A stretch of DNA of 64,000 bases, from the NCBI GenBank assembly GCA_021292165.1, contig CM037876.1, positions 310,446,492-310,510,491 on the forward strand. Direction: 5' to 3'. The notes under the pieces are model-generated. The model was not told the origin of the DNA, searched no databases, and worked only from the letters and a program-made list of their open reading frames with translations. Source of the DNA: Shinisaurus crocodilurus. Its lineage: Eukaryota > Chordata > Lepidosauria > Squamata > Shinisauridae. Positions 1 through 10,538 of the stretch are shown one piece after another. Numbering within the stretch: position 1 is the stretch's first letter; every line of letters begins with the position of its first letter. A program made the translations under genes and the position numbers.

Positions 1-730
1 TCTGTGTTGCTGGGTGGATTTCTACCTTTGGCTCTGTTATCTTTTCCTCCCATCCACTATCTCCTTCAGTTAGTTTGCAAAAGTTTTTCTTGCAAAACGT
101 AAGGAGGCAACCTCAGGAGGTGGAGTCTAGGCCCCATTAGGGGTGATGGAGTGGGGGCAACAGATCCGACCTATGGAGCTCAGTCCCCTAGACGGTTCTG
201 CTTAGCGATGTGAAGGCCTGGGGGGAAAAAACTGGAAAAATGGGGGGGGGGGGAGAACAGGGTTTTTACTGAAAATTTGCAGGAAAAAATGGGTTTTCAA
301 TTTCCCCAAATTTTTCGTTTTTTCTTTCTTTCTGGGCCTTCATCGAGAGCCCCTGTTCATTTCACTGGTGGCATTTGGTGGATTGTGCTCCCTATAACAT
401 AGCTGGCAGTAAGGGAGCCATTTTGGATTTTCCACCCTGGCTACCAAAACGTCTTGGATCACCCTTTCCTACTTCTTGTCTTTGTGCAGTTTATTTTGTG
501 CGTTTTGTACAGCAGGCTTTGACATTTCAGAAACTGTCTAAAAATGAAGATTTTGGAATATATTTTGTTTCGGTTTCTAATCTGTCTCAGGCTCTGGGAA
601 AATAGCTTTGCTTCCTTCATGCTTAGGTTTGGGACTGCTTTGAGGTAGGAAATGGGGTTTTAGAACGTAGAGACCTCATGGCGAGTGTGGGTGGTGGAGG
701 AATCATGTCCAAAACCAGCTTTTCCTGTGC
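1..730. other. No feature recognised
   Basis: Unique-looking sequence with a G10 run near 242-253 and a T-rich stretch at 310-335. No gene or repeat family could be assigned. Confidence 0.6.
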
Positions 731-798
731 TGTGCTGATTGGGGATGATGGGAATTGTAGTCGAACACATCCGGAGGGTGATGGGTTGGGGAAAGCTG
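731..798. mobile_element. Half of a second hAT MITE family (CAGCCTTCCCCAACC type)
   Basis: Right arm only, ending GGGTTGGGGAAAGCTG and preceded by GGGGATGATGGGAATTGTAG. It is diverged from the fuller copy at 18752. Confidence 0.6.
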
Positions 799-1454
799 TT
801 CAGTACTATTGCTGTGGGGTGCACTTTGGTGCTTTCAGCTGGAACCCCACCCACAGTGTCCTAAGGGACGTCCTTGCAATCCCAAAGCAGGCTGAGTTGA
901 GTGCTTGTCTCAGGCTTCCTCCAACATTTGCAGCCATCAATCACTTCTGGCAGAAAGCCCTGCCTGTAGTTCCATGTCATGTCATATCGCAGTAGTAACG
1001 TCATCAGCTGATCTAGGATGGGGGTGGGCAGAATGTAGATTGGGATCTATTGGTAGATCTCTGGATGATTTGAAGTAGTAGATCAGCAAGGATTTCTGAC
1101 TTCCAGTTGTTTAACAATGGCAGCAACAACAACATGACTCCCTTTAACCCCCCACTGCAAAATTCTGCTAAAATGGAGAAAGATGGGGGGGGGGTTTGAC
1201 CTAGAATGCTTTTTTAATGTGGAAAAAGTTCAGTTCTGATACTCAAAAGACATTCCTGGGCTCAGAATTCTTTAATTCAAAGTGGCTGGGTTTGCACGAC
1301 ACGCTTAAGCCATGATGGCTTAGCTTGTTGTCCGAACCCGGTGTCCCCCCAAGGGGTGGCTACAAAGCCACCCCATGATGCCATGGTTTGTTGTAGGGTT
1401 TCCTTAACCCTCCGTGGTGTAGCGTGTCATCGGAACCTGGATGACACGCTAAGC

Positions 1455-1589
1455 CAGTGTTCTCCAACCTTGGGTCCCCAGATGTTTTTGGCCTACAACT
1501 CCCAGCATGCCCCAGCCAGCGGAACTGGCTGGGGCATGCTGGGAGTTGTAGGCCAAAAACATCTGGGGACCCAAGGTTGGAGAACACTG
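1455..1589. mobile_element. Palindromic hAT MITE, subfamily A, copy 1
   Basis: Two arms of about 66 bp, each the reverse complement of the other, surround a loop of a few bases. The arms begin CAGTGTTCTCCAACCTTGGG and run to GCCCCAGCCAGC. The 8-bp target duplication CGCTAAGC is perfect (1447-1454 and 1590-1597). It has no coding capacity and must be mobilised by a transposase encoded elsewhere. It sits inside an older element that itself begins near 1285. Confidence 0.93.
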
Positions 1590-1688
1590 CGCTAAGCTAT
1601 GGTCAAAGCAAAAGACAACAGAACCCTTTGGCAAGAGCAGCAGAAAGTATTCCCGCTCTGGCCAAGCGGCTCTGGGCTGGTGGGGGGT

Positions 1689-2089
1689 CCACTGTCATCG
1701 GGCTCCTCAGGAGGAAGCTGATGACAGTGGGCTGGCAGAGAAGAGATCACTGCAGCCGGCTTGCTGGAGCGACCTCCTCTTCCCTGCTGTCCCAGCCTGC
1801 CGTGGGGCTATTGCCGTGGCAGGTGAGGGGGAGGAGGCACATTCTCCTGGGTCTCTGCAGGACGAGGCACAGGAGAATGCGACCCCCCCCCACCTGCTGG
1901 CACGATCGTGGGGAAAAGAGGCATGTTATCCTGGGCCTAGGAGCACCCGCTTTGTTCGGCGCACCAGCCACTGAGTGTGTGGGGGGGTGTGAGCCACGTT
2001 GTGCTCGGCTTCCTTGAGAGGAGGCCGAGCACAACATGGCCGCTGCCTTTGACAGCTGCCCCAAAGTGCTGCACTTTTGGGCAGCTGTC
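1689..2089. repeat. Run of four separate hairpins
   Basis: Stems: 1689-1699 with 1720-1730 (CCACTGTCATC); 1818-1849 with 1870-1899 (core CATTCTCCTG); 1994-2009 with 2024-2039 (CCACGTTGTGCTCGGC, one mismatch); 2051-2069 with 2071-2089 (GACAGCTGCCCCAAAGTGC, one mismatch). All are local and in tandem. The block is probably the interior of a larger MITE spanning about 1285-2250. Confidence 0.7.
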
Positions 2090-2672
2090 ATCCCTCCCCT
2101 CCCCTCAGTGCTCCCGTGGTTGGGAGGACTGAGTGGGGAGGATGTACCTCAGGACCCCGGCTGTGCCTGATGGTTCGTGGGGCACAGCGGGGGGCCCAGG
2201 CTAACTTTTAAGCTCAGCGTGGATTTACATTGTGAGAACCCGCGCAATGTATGTCTTTTGCACCTTGGGGTTCTAGAAAAACCAAAATAGATCCCACAAG
2301 CCTGAAGTCTCTTCACCCCAGTGCTACTTCCTTGGCCTGTTCTAAAGTGTTGGGGTAGGTAGCATTTTGACACAAGTGCCGATCCTGTCTCCAGAGGACT
2401 TGCAAGAGTTGTGTGGTGCAGTTGTTTTCAAACTGTGTATCTCTAGTGAACTTCTTCCACCTTGATAGGTCTGTAGAGGAAGCCCTGCACTTTGCAGAAA
2501 ATTCTGGGGTATGTTGCATAGCGTACAGTCAGTTCATAGATAGCATATTGGCCAGGTCAAGTGCACGTGTTGTTGTCTGCATGAATTGAATATGACTCTT
2601 GAAACATGCTGAATGCTCCTTCAAGACTGTGTTGCAGGTGAAGATCGGCAGAGGTGAGTGAGTGTATCCCCC

Positions 2673-2712
<40 letters not shown>

Positions 2713-3208
2713 TCGCTTCCCACCACAAAATCCATGATTAATAACAGAGAAAAACTAAAATCAATATTAACCATAATCAACATAATAATACAAATAAAAA
2801 CAAACACCATAAAAGATAATCTAAAAACAATGCAATACAAAAAGCGTTCATCCACAATACACAAAATATCCTCCACCAACCCCCCCCATCGTAGAATGAA
2901 CATCACAAAAGCAGCCCACAACAATTGGGCCGTGACTAATGTCCAGATGCCTGGGAAAGTAAGTACGGCTTTGCCTGTTGCCAAAAAAGATGACATTGTC
3001 AGCGGCAGAAGAGCATTCCATAAATGTGGGGCTGTTACAGCAAAGGCCTGTTCCTGAAGTGCCACCCTCTGAGCCTTCTTTTGGAAGGGACACACAGAGA
3101 AGGGCCTCTGAAGCTGACCTCGGGGACCAGGTAGGCTCCTACGGCGAGAGGGGGTCTTTGAGGTGTTGGGGTCCTGAGCCGAGTAGGGCTTTATACATTG
3201 TATACATT
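2673..3208 (-). mobile_element. LINE fragment (L2-like), minus strand, with (ATC)n tail
   Basis: The GAT repeat at 2673-2712 is the (ATC)n tail on the minus strand. Next to it lies an AT-rich 3'UTR-like tract, then the CATTTATGGAATGCTCTTCTG / AGGCCCTTCTC motifs found at the end of such LINE ORFs in reptiles. Confidence 0.6.
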
Positions 3209-3965
3209 CTATAAGGTCACTGCTGCCATTCTCGAGAAATTTCCCAGGGTTCTCCAGAAGACAAATTAAAAACCACTAGGCTACAGAGATACTCAGTCTC
3301 CTTTTATCTACCTTTCTTTCCTTGGTTTTTTGCTTCTACACCCTGCATTTTGCCTTCACTGCCTTCCCATCTTGCTCGTGCTGGGTGTGGTTTTTTTTTT
3401 TGTTGCTTTTATCTGTTTGTAGTTTTCTGAAGTTCCTAATCTTCAGCAATGACATCAAATGACAGCCTGCTGCAGGAAGGTTTGGACTGATTAGAACCAG
3501 ATAACTTGTGGGGAAAAGTTAGCATAATGCCACTGCTGAGGTCATGAGGATTTTAAAAACAACAAACGCAGTGAGTGCAACAGCTTCAGTGAGCTGCAAA
3601 AGCAACGTCCTGGGATGATGCCGGAGTTGGGCCCCTGCCAGTTTGAGAAGGTCTCAATTGTATTCCACCAGGCTCGTTTGTGGGGCTTGGATGCACACCT
3701 GCATTTGCTTTGGTGGGAGCCAGAAAGGGCATTAGTGGTTTAGAATTCACCTGGTGGTGGGGCTGGCTTGTTCGTGCTTCATCTATGGGCTACTGCAGAT
3801 GTTGCAAACCTTCTACCCAAATTCTTTTCTTCCTGAGGGGAGCCTGTTGATTGGCCATATATGCTGCCATAGTGATGACTTATGCAATCCAGCAGCACAA
3901 CTTACTGCTGGAAGAACTACTGGATGTGTTCTTACTGCTGTTCACATACTACTGCTGTTGGCATA
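3209..3965. other. No feature recognised
   Basis: Ordinary AT/GC-mixed intronic sequence. Short T runs (3388-3400) are the only notable signal. Confidence 0.6.
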
Positions 3966-4130
3966 AGATCAGACGTTTTGCTTTGCTGGGTCAGGCCAAT
4001 GTCCATCTAGTCTAGCATTCTCTCTACAACAGTGGCTGGCCAGATGCCTCTGGAAGCTTGCGAGCAGAGCGCCAAGAGAACTGCCACCCCCTGTACTGAG
4101 GCCCAGCAATACTTGATCAGGGAATTGGAG
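3966..4130 (-). mobile_element. CR1/L3-like LINE fragment
   Basis: The reverse complement contains GCTAGACTAGATGGACATTGG and CCTGACCCAGC, typical of CR1-group 3' ends. Strongly diverged. Confidence 0.45.
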
Positions 4131-4184
4131 CACCTTTCTCAGGAGGAAAGGAAAGGCTAAAGTAGAGACTAAGAAAGGGATATC

Positions 4185-4420
4185 AAAGAGATTTATAAAA
4201 TCATGCATGGTGTGGAGAAAATGGATGGAGAGAAGTTTGTCTTCCTCTCTCATTTGCAACTCAGGGGCCATCCAGTGAAATAGGTTGCCTCAAATCTGCT
4301 GGCAGACTCCTCCTTTGCTCAGCACATAATTAATTTTTAGAATTCACTTCCACAAGATGTGGTGATGGCCACTAGCTTAGATGGCTTTAAAAGCAGACTA
4401 GACAAATTCATGCTATCTGT
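4185..4420 (+). mobile_element. CR1-group LINE fragment
   Basis: The translated motifs IYKIMHGVEKMDGEKFVFLS and NSLPQDVVMATSLDGFKSRL match the C-terminal end of CR1-type ORF2, broken by frameshifts. Confidence 0.7.
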
Positions 4421-4431
4421 TGGGTTCAGAC

Positions 4432-4640
4432 AACATGATAACCCACACTCAGGGGTTGGATATGGGTTGAATGTGGGTTGTCATTGAACCATGGGTTATT
4501 GTGTTGTCTGAACCTAGCCGAGATAACAAACCATGGTGAACAACCCACAATTTGCAACCCAACAACAAACCATGGGTTCTCTTCATGGGTTGTTCGTGGT
4601 TAACAAGCCATGATTGTGGGTGACTGTAATTGTCACTGGT
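4432..4640. mobile_element. Palindromic MITE fragment rich in AACCCA/TGGGTT
   Basis: Begins GGGTTCAGACAACATGATAA and contains the inverse CAATAACCCATGGTTC and GTTGTCTGAACC. The unit 4504-4618 recurs without change at 6165-6279. The AACACGCT..GTTCAGAC style of end is shared with sequences near 1285, 15246 and 36547. Confidence 0.55.
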
Positions 4641-4653
4641 TCCAACAGTGTGA

Positions 4654-5100
4654 GAGCCAGTGTGGTGTAGTGGTTAGAGTGTTGGACTGGGACTCAGAAG
4701 ATCCGGGTTCAAATAATGATTTGTTTGTGGGTTCATGGAATAATAAGTGAATTTGGGACCACGGGAAAAAAGAGATTTCTCATTCTGATTATCGAGTAAG
4801 AAAAATAATTGTTACCTATATTTGCTGTAGAAGAAAGTCGGAAGTCTATTTTGTTTTGTTAATTGTTATATGTTTGATATTATGTGTTTATTTTACATAG
4901 GAATAAAATTTAAAAAAAGAAGAAGATCCGGGTTCTAGTCCCCACTGGGCCATGAAGCTCACTGGGTGACTTTGGGCCAGTCACTGACTCTCAGCCTAAC
5001 CTACCTCACAGGGTTGTTGTGAGGATAAAATGGAGAGGAGGATCATGTAAGCCATCTTGGTTTCCTTGCAGGAAAGAAGGCAGGATATAATTACAATTAA
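4654..5100 (+). mobile_element. Sauria-type tRNA SINE, split by a retroposon
   Basis: The tRNA-related head (TGTGGTGTAGTGGTTAGAG box A, GATCCGGGTTC box B) is followed by the family body (CTCACTGGGTGACTTTGGGC, CCTCACAGGGTTGTTGTGAG). It is interrupted at box B by 210 bp (4711-4920). Confidence 0.85.
4711..4920 (+). mobile_element. 5'-truncated LINE (L1-like) tail inserted in the SINE
   Basis: The target duplication AGAAGATCCGGGTTC is exact over 15 bp (4696-4710, 4921-4935). The insert is AT-rich, has AATAAA near 4901 and ends in an A-rich tail, as expected for target-primed insertion. The family call is tentative. Confidence 0.72.
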
Positions 5101-5376
5101 TTAATTAATCAGGCACTACAATCAGTCATAAACTGTCCCCATCCAGCCTCCCTGCTCTGTCATCCTCCGGCAATGCCTGGCCCACCTGGTCACTCATCCT
5201 CCAGCAGTGTCTGGCTTCCTCTAGCATCAGGAGGGAGAAATAAGAAAGTGGCTGTATTTCTCTTTCCCCCTCCCCCAAAACCTGGTACTGAAGATCTGTT
5301 GGGGTTTGCTTGCCAAATGAGTCAGAGCAGTCCAATTCTGTCTGTGTTACCATTAAGGAACAGTTTCATTTGCTTG

Positions 5377-5382
<6 letters not shown>

Positions 5383-5411
<29 letters not shown>
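5383..5411. repeat. (CT)n microsatellite
   Basis: About 14 uninterrupted CT units. Confidence 0.95.
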
Positions 5412-5414
<3 letters not shown>

Positions 5415-5559
5415 CAAAAGGCCATGCACAAGGTTGCACAACCCGGTGGTGGTGCCACCGCCATCGGTGCTCTGTAAAGTCCCTTGCCCATGGTAGGAAT
5501 GGTGTGTCCCCTCATTTGGTGTGACACCCTCCATTGTGATCCCTTGAGCTGCTTCTTTA

Positions 5560-5700
5560 ATGAAAAGCAAAGATTGGAGGAAAGGATCCAAAATCCACAG
5601 TTGGGCACTACCTTTATTTGGATCAACCAAAATGCCACAAAAGAGTGTGCAAGCTTTCGAGTTCTCCAGAACTCTTCATCAGGCTAGGTGGTACAAAAAG
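5560..5700 (-). repeat. Retroelement end, family uncertain
   Basis: The minus strand reads CTGATGAAGAGTTCTGGAGA, CTCGAAAGCTTGCACACTC and CCAAATAAAGGTAGTGCCC, a recurrent 3'-end motif of reptile retroelements. I could not assign it between Penelope-like and LTR types. Confidence 0.5.
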
Positions 5701-7036
5701 CCGGGAATAGGGGAAATGGCTCGTAGGATTTGACTATCCATCTTTGCTAATTGCTTTTGCAAACCTCCTGTTCTTAGATACTGAACAGATATAAAGGTTC
5801 CTTCATTGCCATTGCACCAGTTTTTGATATACGGAGCATAGCTTTCCATTAGCCTCCCAGAGTTAGGTGGGGTTCCTCAGAGTCTGGCAATAAAATATGA
5901 AGCCTCCAGCCTCACACATTTCCTTGAAACCCCCCCCCCCAGTGCTTGAAGCGATCTTCATGTACAGCAACAAAACTCTGTTGTTCTTAAAGAGGCAATT
6001 AAAATTCAACACATCCACCAGTATCTGTCATATATATGATATGGTCTTGGGATTAGGTACACTTTTTAGCCTCAGGGGAGAAAATATGGATAAAGACAAT
6101 CCAAATACTAACTTATTTGTAGTCCCTCAAAATTCATGAACCTGTTGATTGTGGCAAATTCCACTTGTCTGAACCTAGCCGAGATAACAAACCATGGTGA
6201 ACAACCCACAATTTGCAACCCAACAACAAACCATGGGTTCTCTTCATGGGTTGTTCGTGGTTAACAAGCCATGATTGTGCAAAGAAAGAATAGCCTAACA
6301 CTTGCTAAGCACTTTTCCTGACAAAGTGCACAAATAAGTCCAGCTTCAGGCATAATAAGGGCTTGTTCATACAGTTTAAGATTTGAAGGGTTTTCTCACA
6401 GTTTTCCTGAAATAAACAAATTGCAATTTTTTGTTGTTCAGGCACCCGCCGCTTTCTGGTCGTCATAGCTCATCCACAGGTCACGGTGTTTCTTTATAGA
6501 ACTGCGAACTCCCAACTTTCAGAGATGAGAACCTTGATATCCCTAGCATGCTCAAAGATGGGCAAACTAAGAGCCCCTCTTTTCCATTTTCTTTGACCAG
6601 AGATCCAGCCTTGAAATATGTGAAAAAATGAGAGGTTGAATTGAGTCCAAGGAGAGGTCCATTCTTACTTACGGTATTTTTTTGAAGTATTTTTATTCTG
6701 TTTCTCAGCCAAAAAGGCGCCTGGAGTGGCTTACACGGAATCAGTAAAACAAGACCGTCCCCACCCGTAGGCTTACAACATAAAAAGACATGTCACCCAA
6801 GGAAAAGGGGAGGGGAAGGGAAGAGGAAAAGATTAAATATTCTTTCAGCTGGATCAGTGGAATGGCCATGCCTCCCCTCTCACCTCCCTGTGTTATAGCC
6901 TGCTGAAATGACTCCCGGTGGTGACGGTTGAGGGAGGAGGGGCCTTCATGGGGGTGGTCTTTCAGTAGGGTTGGAGCAAGGGTCTTCCCAATCACGTGGA
7001 AGTGACTCTCAAGAGTTTCATACCCAAATGAAAGTA
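5701..7036. other. No gene; one duplicated unit only
   Basis: Apart from the 115-bp repeat at 6165 no element could be named. The part at 6690-6730 resembles the end of a LINE 3' region. Confidence 0.55.
6165..6279. repeat. 115-bp exact copy of 4504-4618
   Basis: I could find no difference over 115 bases, in the same orientation, 1.66 kb away. The flanks do not match. It is either a young MITE fragment or a local duplication. Confidence 0.85.
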
Positions 7037-7289
7037 CAGTAATACCTTGGATTGCAAGTAACTTGGTTTGAGAGCGTTTTGCAAGACAAGCACACTTTTA
7101 AATATTTATTTATTTATTTATTGACTTGATATACAAGCGACGTCTTGTAATACAAGTACTGTAGCGTGGCTTAAATTAAAAATCTATGTACAATTTTTTT
7201 TGGGGGGGGATTTCGTTTTGATATAAGAGTGTTTTGGATTACAAGCACGTTTCCGGAACGAATTATGCTCTCAATCCAAGGCATGACTG
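7037..7289. mobile_element. Tc1/mariner (Tigger-like) MITE, copy 1
   Basis: Terminal inverted repeats CAGTAATACCTTGGATTG (left) and the reverse complement of CAATCCAAGGCATGACTG (right), flanked by TA on both sides (7035-7036, 7290-7291). A TA duplication and a CAGT start fit Tigger/pogo-type mariner elements. No coding capacity. Confidence 0.82.
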
Positions 7290-8613
7290 TATTTGCAAAC
7301 CTTGAGAGACGAGGGGACAATGCAGTGATGATTAGCCAGATGACTCCTAATTTCCTGTCCACGTGGAAGATGACAGATGGACCTAAGCTCCAAATCCATG
7401 GAGGATGGGGCTTATCAGTGCCCCTTAGTCATGATGGCTGTGTGAAGCCTCCCATGTTCAGAAGCCTTGTGCTCACTGGGGACAAGGAAGGGCTGTTGAT
7501 TCAGGCCCTGCTTGCCGGCTTACCGGAGGCAACGGAGTTGGCCACTGCAGGAAACAGGACGCTAGACCAGGCAGACCTTTGGTCTGATCCTGCGGGGCGC
7601 CTTTAAAATCCGTATGGTTGTCTTATCTAAATGGCTTTAATCAATGCTTTTATTTAACCTTTATTGCCTGCGACTGCCGATCTGAGAATATTAGAGACTG
7701 AGACATACTACCTTCGTTATTCTTATTTTTTTTTCTATAGAGGGATTTTGTTCCTGCTTCTGTGTGCTCCCTAACACTTAGCAACCTGGGGAGTTTGCAT
7801 AACCCTTTGGCCAGCACTAAATCTCTCTAACTGAGGGTTTGTATAATTTTTTTATAATGTTCCCAGCAGTTCTGAACTATTTTTAGTTTGGCTTGTCATT
7901 TAGTACTAGGTGTTCTTGATAGCTATTAATTATTAAAGTTAATTGGAATTCTTTTGTTGTGCCATCGGTTGTGTTGCTACACACACAAAGATCAGTACAG
8001 ATACAGATTTTCACTACAAAACTCATTGTTCTGTTTCTACTGGCCTTGAGCAAGGAGGGCTTTAGAGCCTCCTGTAATGCACAAGTAAATGTAAAGTAGG
8101 TGAAGTGGTCTTAAAGCAAGCTTTTCCCTGTATCTTTCTTCCTGGCCAGTTTTCTAAAATGTAAATCATTGGGATTGATCCAGATTTGTGCTCAGTGGCA
8201 TTCTGCTCACGCTGGAGGAAGGGTGTATGTGATTTTCCTCGATTGCTCCTATCCCCTGCAGCCCCTGAAAATCTGCTCCAGAGGGTTGGGGACCTTCTAG
8301 AGCAGCATGAGAGGTGGTACGGGGGGCCTCCATTTCTCCACCAGGGAGCCTCTTCTGGATCTTGGTCCCTTTCATAAATGGAAGAAGCCCTTCTGTTTTG
8401 GGAAAGGATTCTCTGGATCCATCCCATTGTTTTTCATTAGGTTCCGACACCACCACCCCTTTTCCTGGTCCTTCCTGGCACCCACTAAATTTGCTTCCTT
8501 TTGGATGTGTTTTGAATTTTTATATGTTTAATAATTGGCTTTTGATTGTTTGCTTCTTCTGTCTTCTTACTTTCTTAATATGGAACAAGTGAGGTAGAGC
8601 CCTTTCATTAGAC
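7290..8613. other. No feature recognised
   Basis: The open frame 7229-7606 begins inside the Tigger-like element and has no recognisable domain. The overlapping frames at 8062-8592 lie on both strands and look like chance. Confidence 0.55.
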
Positions 8614-8734
8614 CAGTGTTCTCCAACCTTGGGTCCCCAGATATTTTTGGCCTACAACTCCCAGCATGCCCCAGCCAGCGTAGCTGGGAGTTGTAGGCCA
8701 AAAAGATCTGGGGACCCAAGGTTGGAGAACACTG
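8614..8734. mobile_element. Palindromic hAT MITE, subfamily A, copy 2
   Basis: Same family as the element at 1455, with the right arm shortened near the centre (121 bp in all). Perfect target duplication CATTAGAC at 8606-8613 and 8735-8742. Confidence 0.93.
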
Positions 8735-9126
8735 CATTAGACCAAATAATGTTGAACATGCTGGAAATTGAAGTTTCCAAGTTCCACAGAACTTCTTTCT
8801 GCATGTCCAAAGCGTGTGTCTTTTCAAAATCAAATGTATTGTTTGGCTTGATGACTGTTGCCTTTGAGGTCTTCATGGGCTTTCTCCTCCAGTAGGCCAC
8901 AGTCCTTGTAGACCTCTATGTGCTGCCTTCTGTCTCTGCTGGACGTGATGAAGCGGGCTGTTGGTCTGACACGATTGCTGTTTAAGGGCACAATTCTATG
9001 GAGATGAGTGTAAGCCCCGAACTCAGAGGTTCGCGCTCATCCGATGCAGATCTTCGCTTTCCCCGCTCTACATTTTTGCTAGGTGGCCATTTTTGCCTGT
9101 CTGGAGGCTAGAGCGGCTTCAGGATA

Positions 9127-9376
9127 CAGTAATACCTTGGATTGCAAGTAACTTGGTTTGAGAGCGTTTTGCAAGACAAGCAAATTTTAAAATATTTATT
9201 TAATTTTTTTGGACTTGATATACAAGCGACGTCTTGCAATACAAGTACTGTAGTGCGGCTTAAATTAAAAATCTCTGTACAAATTTTTTTGGGGGGATTT
9301 CGTTTTGATATAAGAGTGTTTTGGATTACAAGCACGTTTCCGGAACGAATTATGCTCTCAATCCAAGGCATGACTG
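9127..9376. mobile_element. Tc1/mariner (Tigger-like) MITE, copy 2
   Basis: Very similar to the element at 7037 over its whole length, same orientation, with its own TA flanks (9125-9126, 9377-9378). The copies differ by a few substitutions and small indels, mostly near 7090-7130 and its equivalent. Confidence 0.83.
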
Positions 9377-9927
9377 TACCTTGTATCCAGGCCGCCCCAG
9401 TCTCCTCCCCCTCCCCACCCCCTCCCTGCCCACTTCTGCCCCTCTCCAAGGTTGCTTTCCCAACCTCGGAGGACAGCCCATGCGGTTATTTCCTCCCCAG
9501 CTGTGAGAGGGCGGGGCAGGGGGTTGGAGCTCTGATCCCTGGGTCCGAGCACAATCTCTGACCTTGGATCTGGGAATCTGAACAATCCTGTAGCCCCTCA
9601 GACAACGTCTAGGGGTCAGAGGATCGCTCCCTAAATGACTTTAAATACTATCGGTCATTTTGGGGTTAGATAAGTTAAATGTACCTTATGAAAGGGAATT
9701 TTACAGGGACCTTTGCAGAATCCTGGGTTTTAAATCCTGTTAGAGGGCAGTCCTGCCAGTCCAAGAGCTGAAGGATCGAAGCATCCGAGTATCCAGTGCC
9801 CTGTTGGGTGATTTTCGCCTCTTCGTCCTCCTTCACAGCATTTTTCACTCCACGGGCCTCTGAGCCTGTCTAGTGGCGTTGCACTGCTGGGAGCGGGGCT
9901 AGGGGCTGAGAAGTCATTGGCGCTGGC

Positions 9928-10073
9928 CAGGGCTTTTTTTCTGGTGGAACTCACCGGAACTGAGTTCCAGCACCTTTTCTTCTATTAATTGCATTACAAT
10001 TTAATCGCCATCTACTCCCGAGGAAATGTAATCCAAGAGTTCCGGTACCTTTTTCTCCAGAAAAAAAGCACTG
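9928..10073. mobile_element. hAT MITE, CAGGGCTTTTTTTCTGG family
   Basis: Tips CAGGGCTTTTTTTCTGG and CCAGAAAAAAAGCACTG pair with one mismatch. A perfect 8-bp duplication GCGCTGGC lies at 9920-9927 and 10074-10081. The centre is AT-rich with no coding capacity. Confidence 0.88.
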
Positions 10074-10306
10074 GCGCTGGCAGATCCATGGCCCGTTCCC
10101 TACGCGCCCACCAGCATTTCCCCTTTCCTCCTCTTTCCCAAGGTTGCAACACTGACCCCGGGTAAGGTCACTCCCACGTAGCTTTCTGCAGTCGCTGGGA
10201 GGGGCTGGTGGGGGGGGGCAGAATCACGCCTGGATCTCTGTGGTTGGAGCTCTGTCTCCAGCTGTGTGAGGAGGAGGAGATCCACTGTATCCTGCATGGT
10301 GGGGTG

Positions 10307-10503
10307 GTTACTTTTTAGTGCATGGTGGGGTGGTTACTTTTTAATTGGTCTCATTGCATTTCTTGTTTTATCTATATGTCATCTTTAAATCTGGTTTTTA
10401 AATTTTGTATAATGTTTTTATTGTATATTGTATTGCATGTTTTTATGGATTGTTGTGAACTGCCCAGAGAGCTTCAGCTGTTGGGCGGTATATAAATAAA
10501 ATT

Positions 10504-10536
<33 letters not shown>
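10307..10536 (+). mobile_element. L2-like LINE 3' end with (ATC)n tail
   Basis: The stretch ending TTGTGAACTGCCCAGAGAGC, GGGCGGTATATAAATAAAAT and (ATC)n is a 3'UTR. The same end is seen at about 20424-20515 and 29240-29290. Confidence 0.7.

Positions 10537-10538
<2 letters not shown>

Noticed and set aside
1457..2017. 186-codon plus-strand frame
   Set aside because: It starts inside a MITE and runs through the hairpin block; the peptide is low in conserved character.
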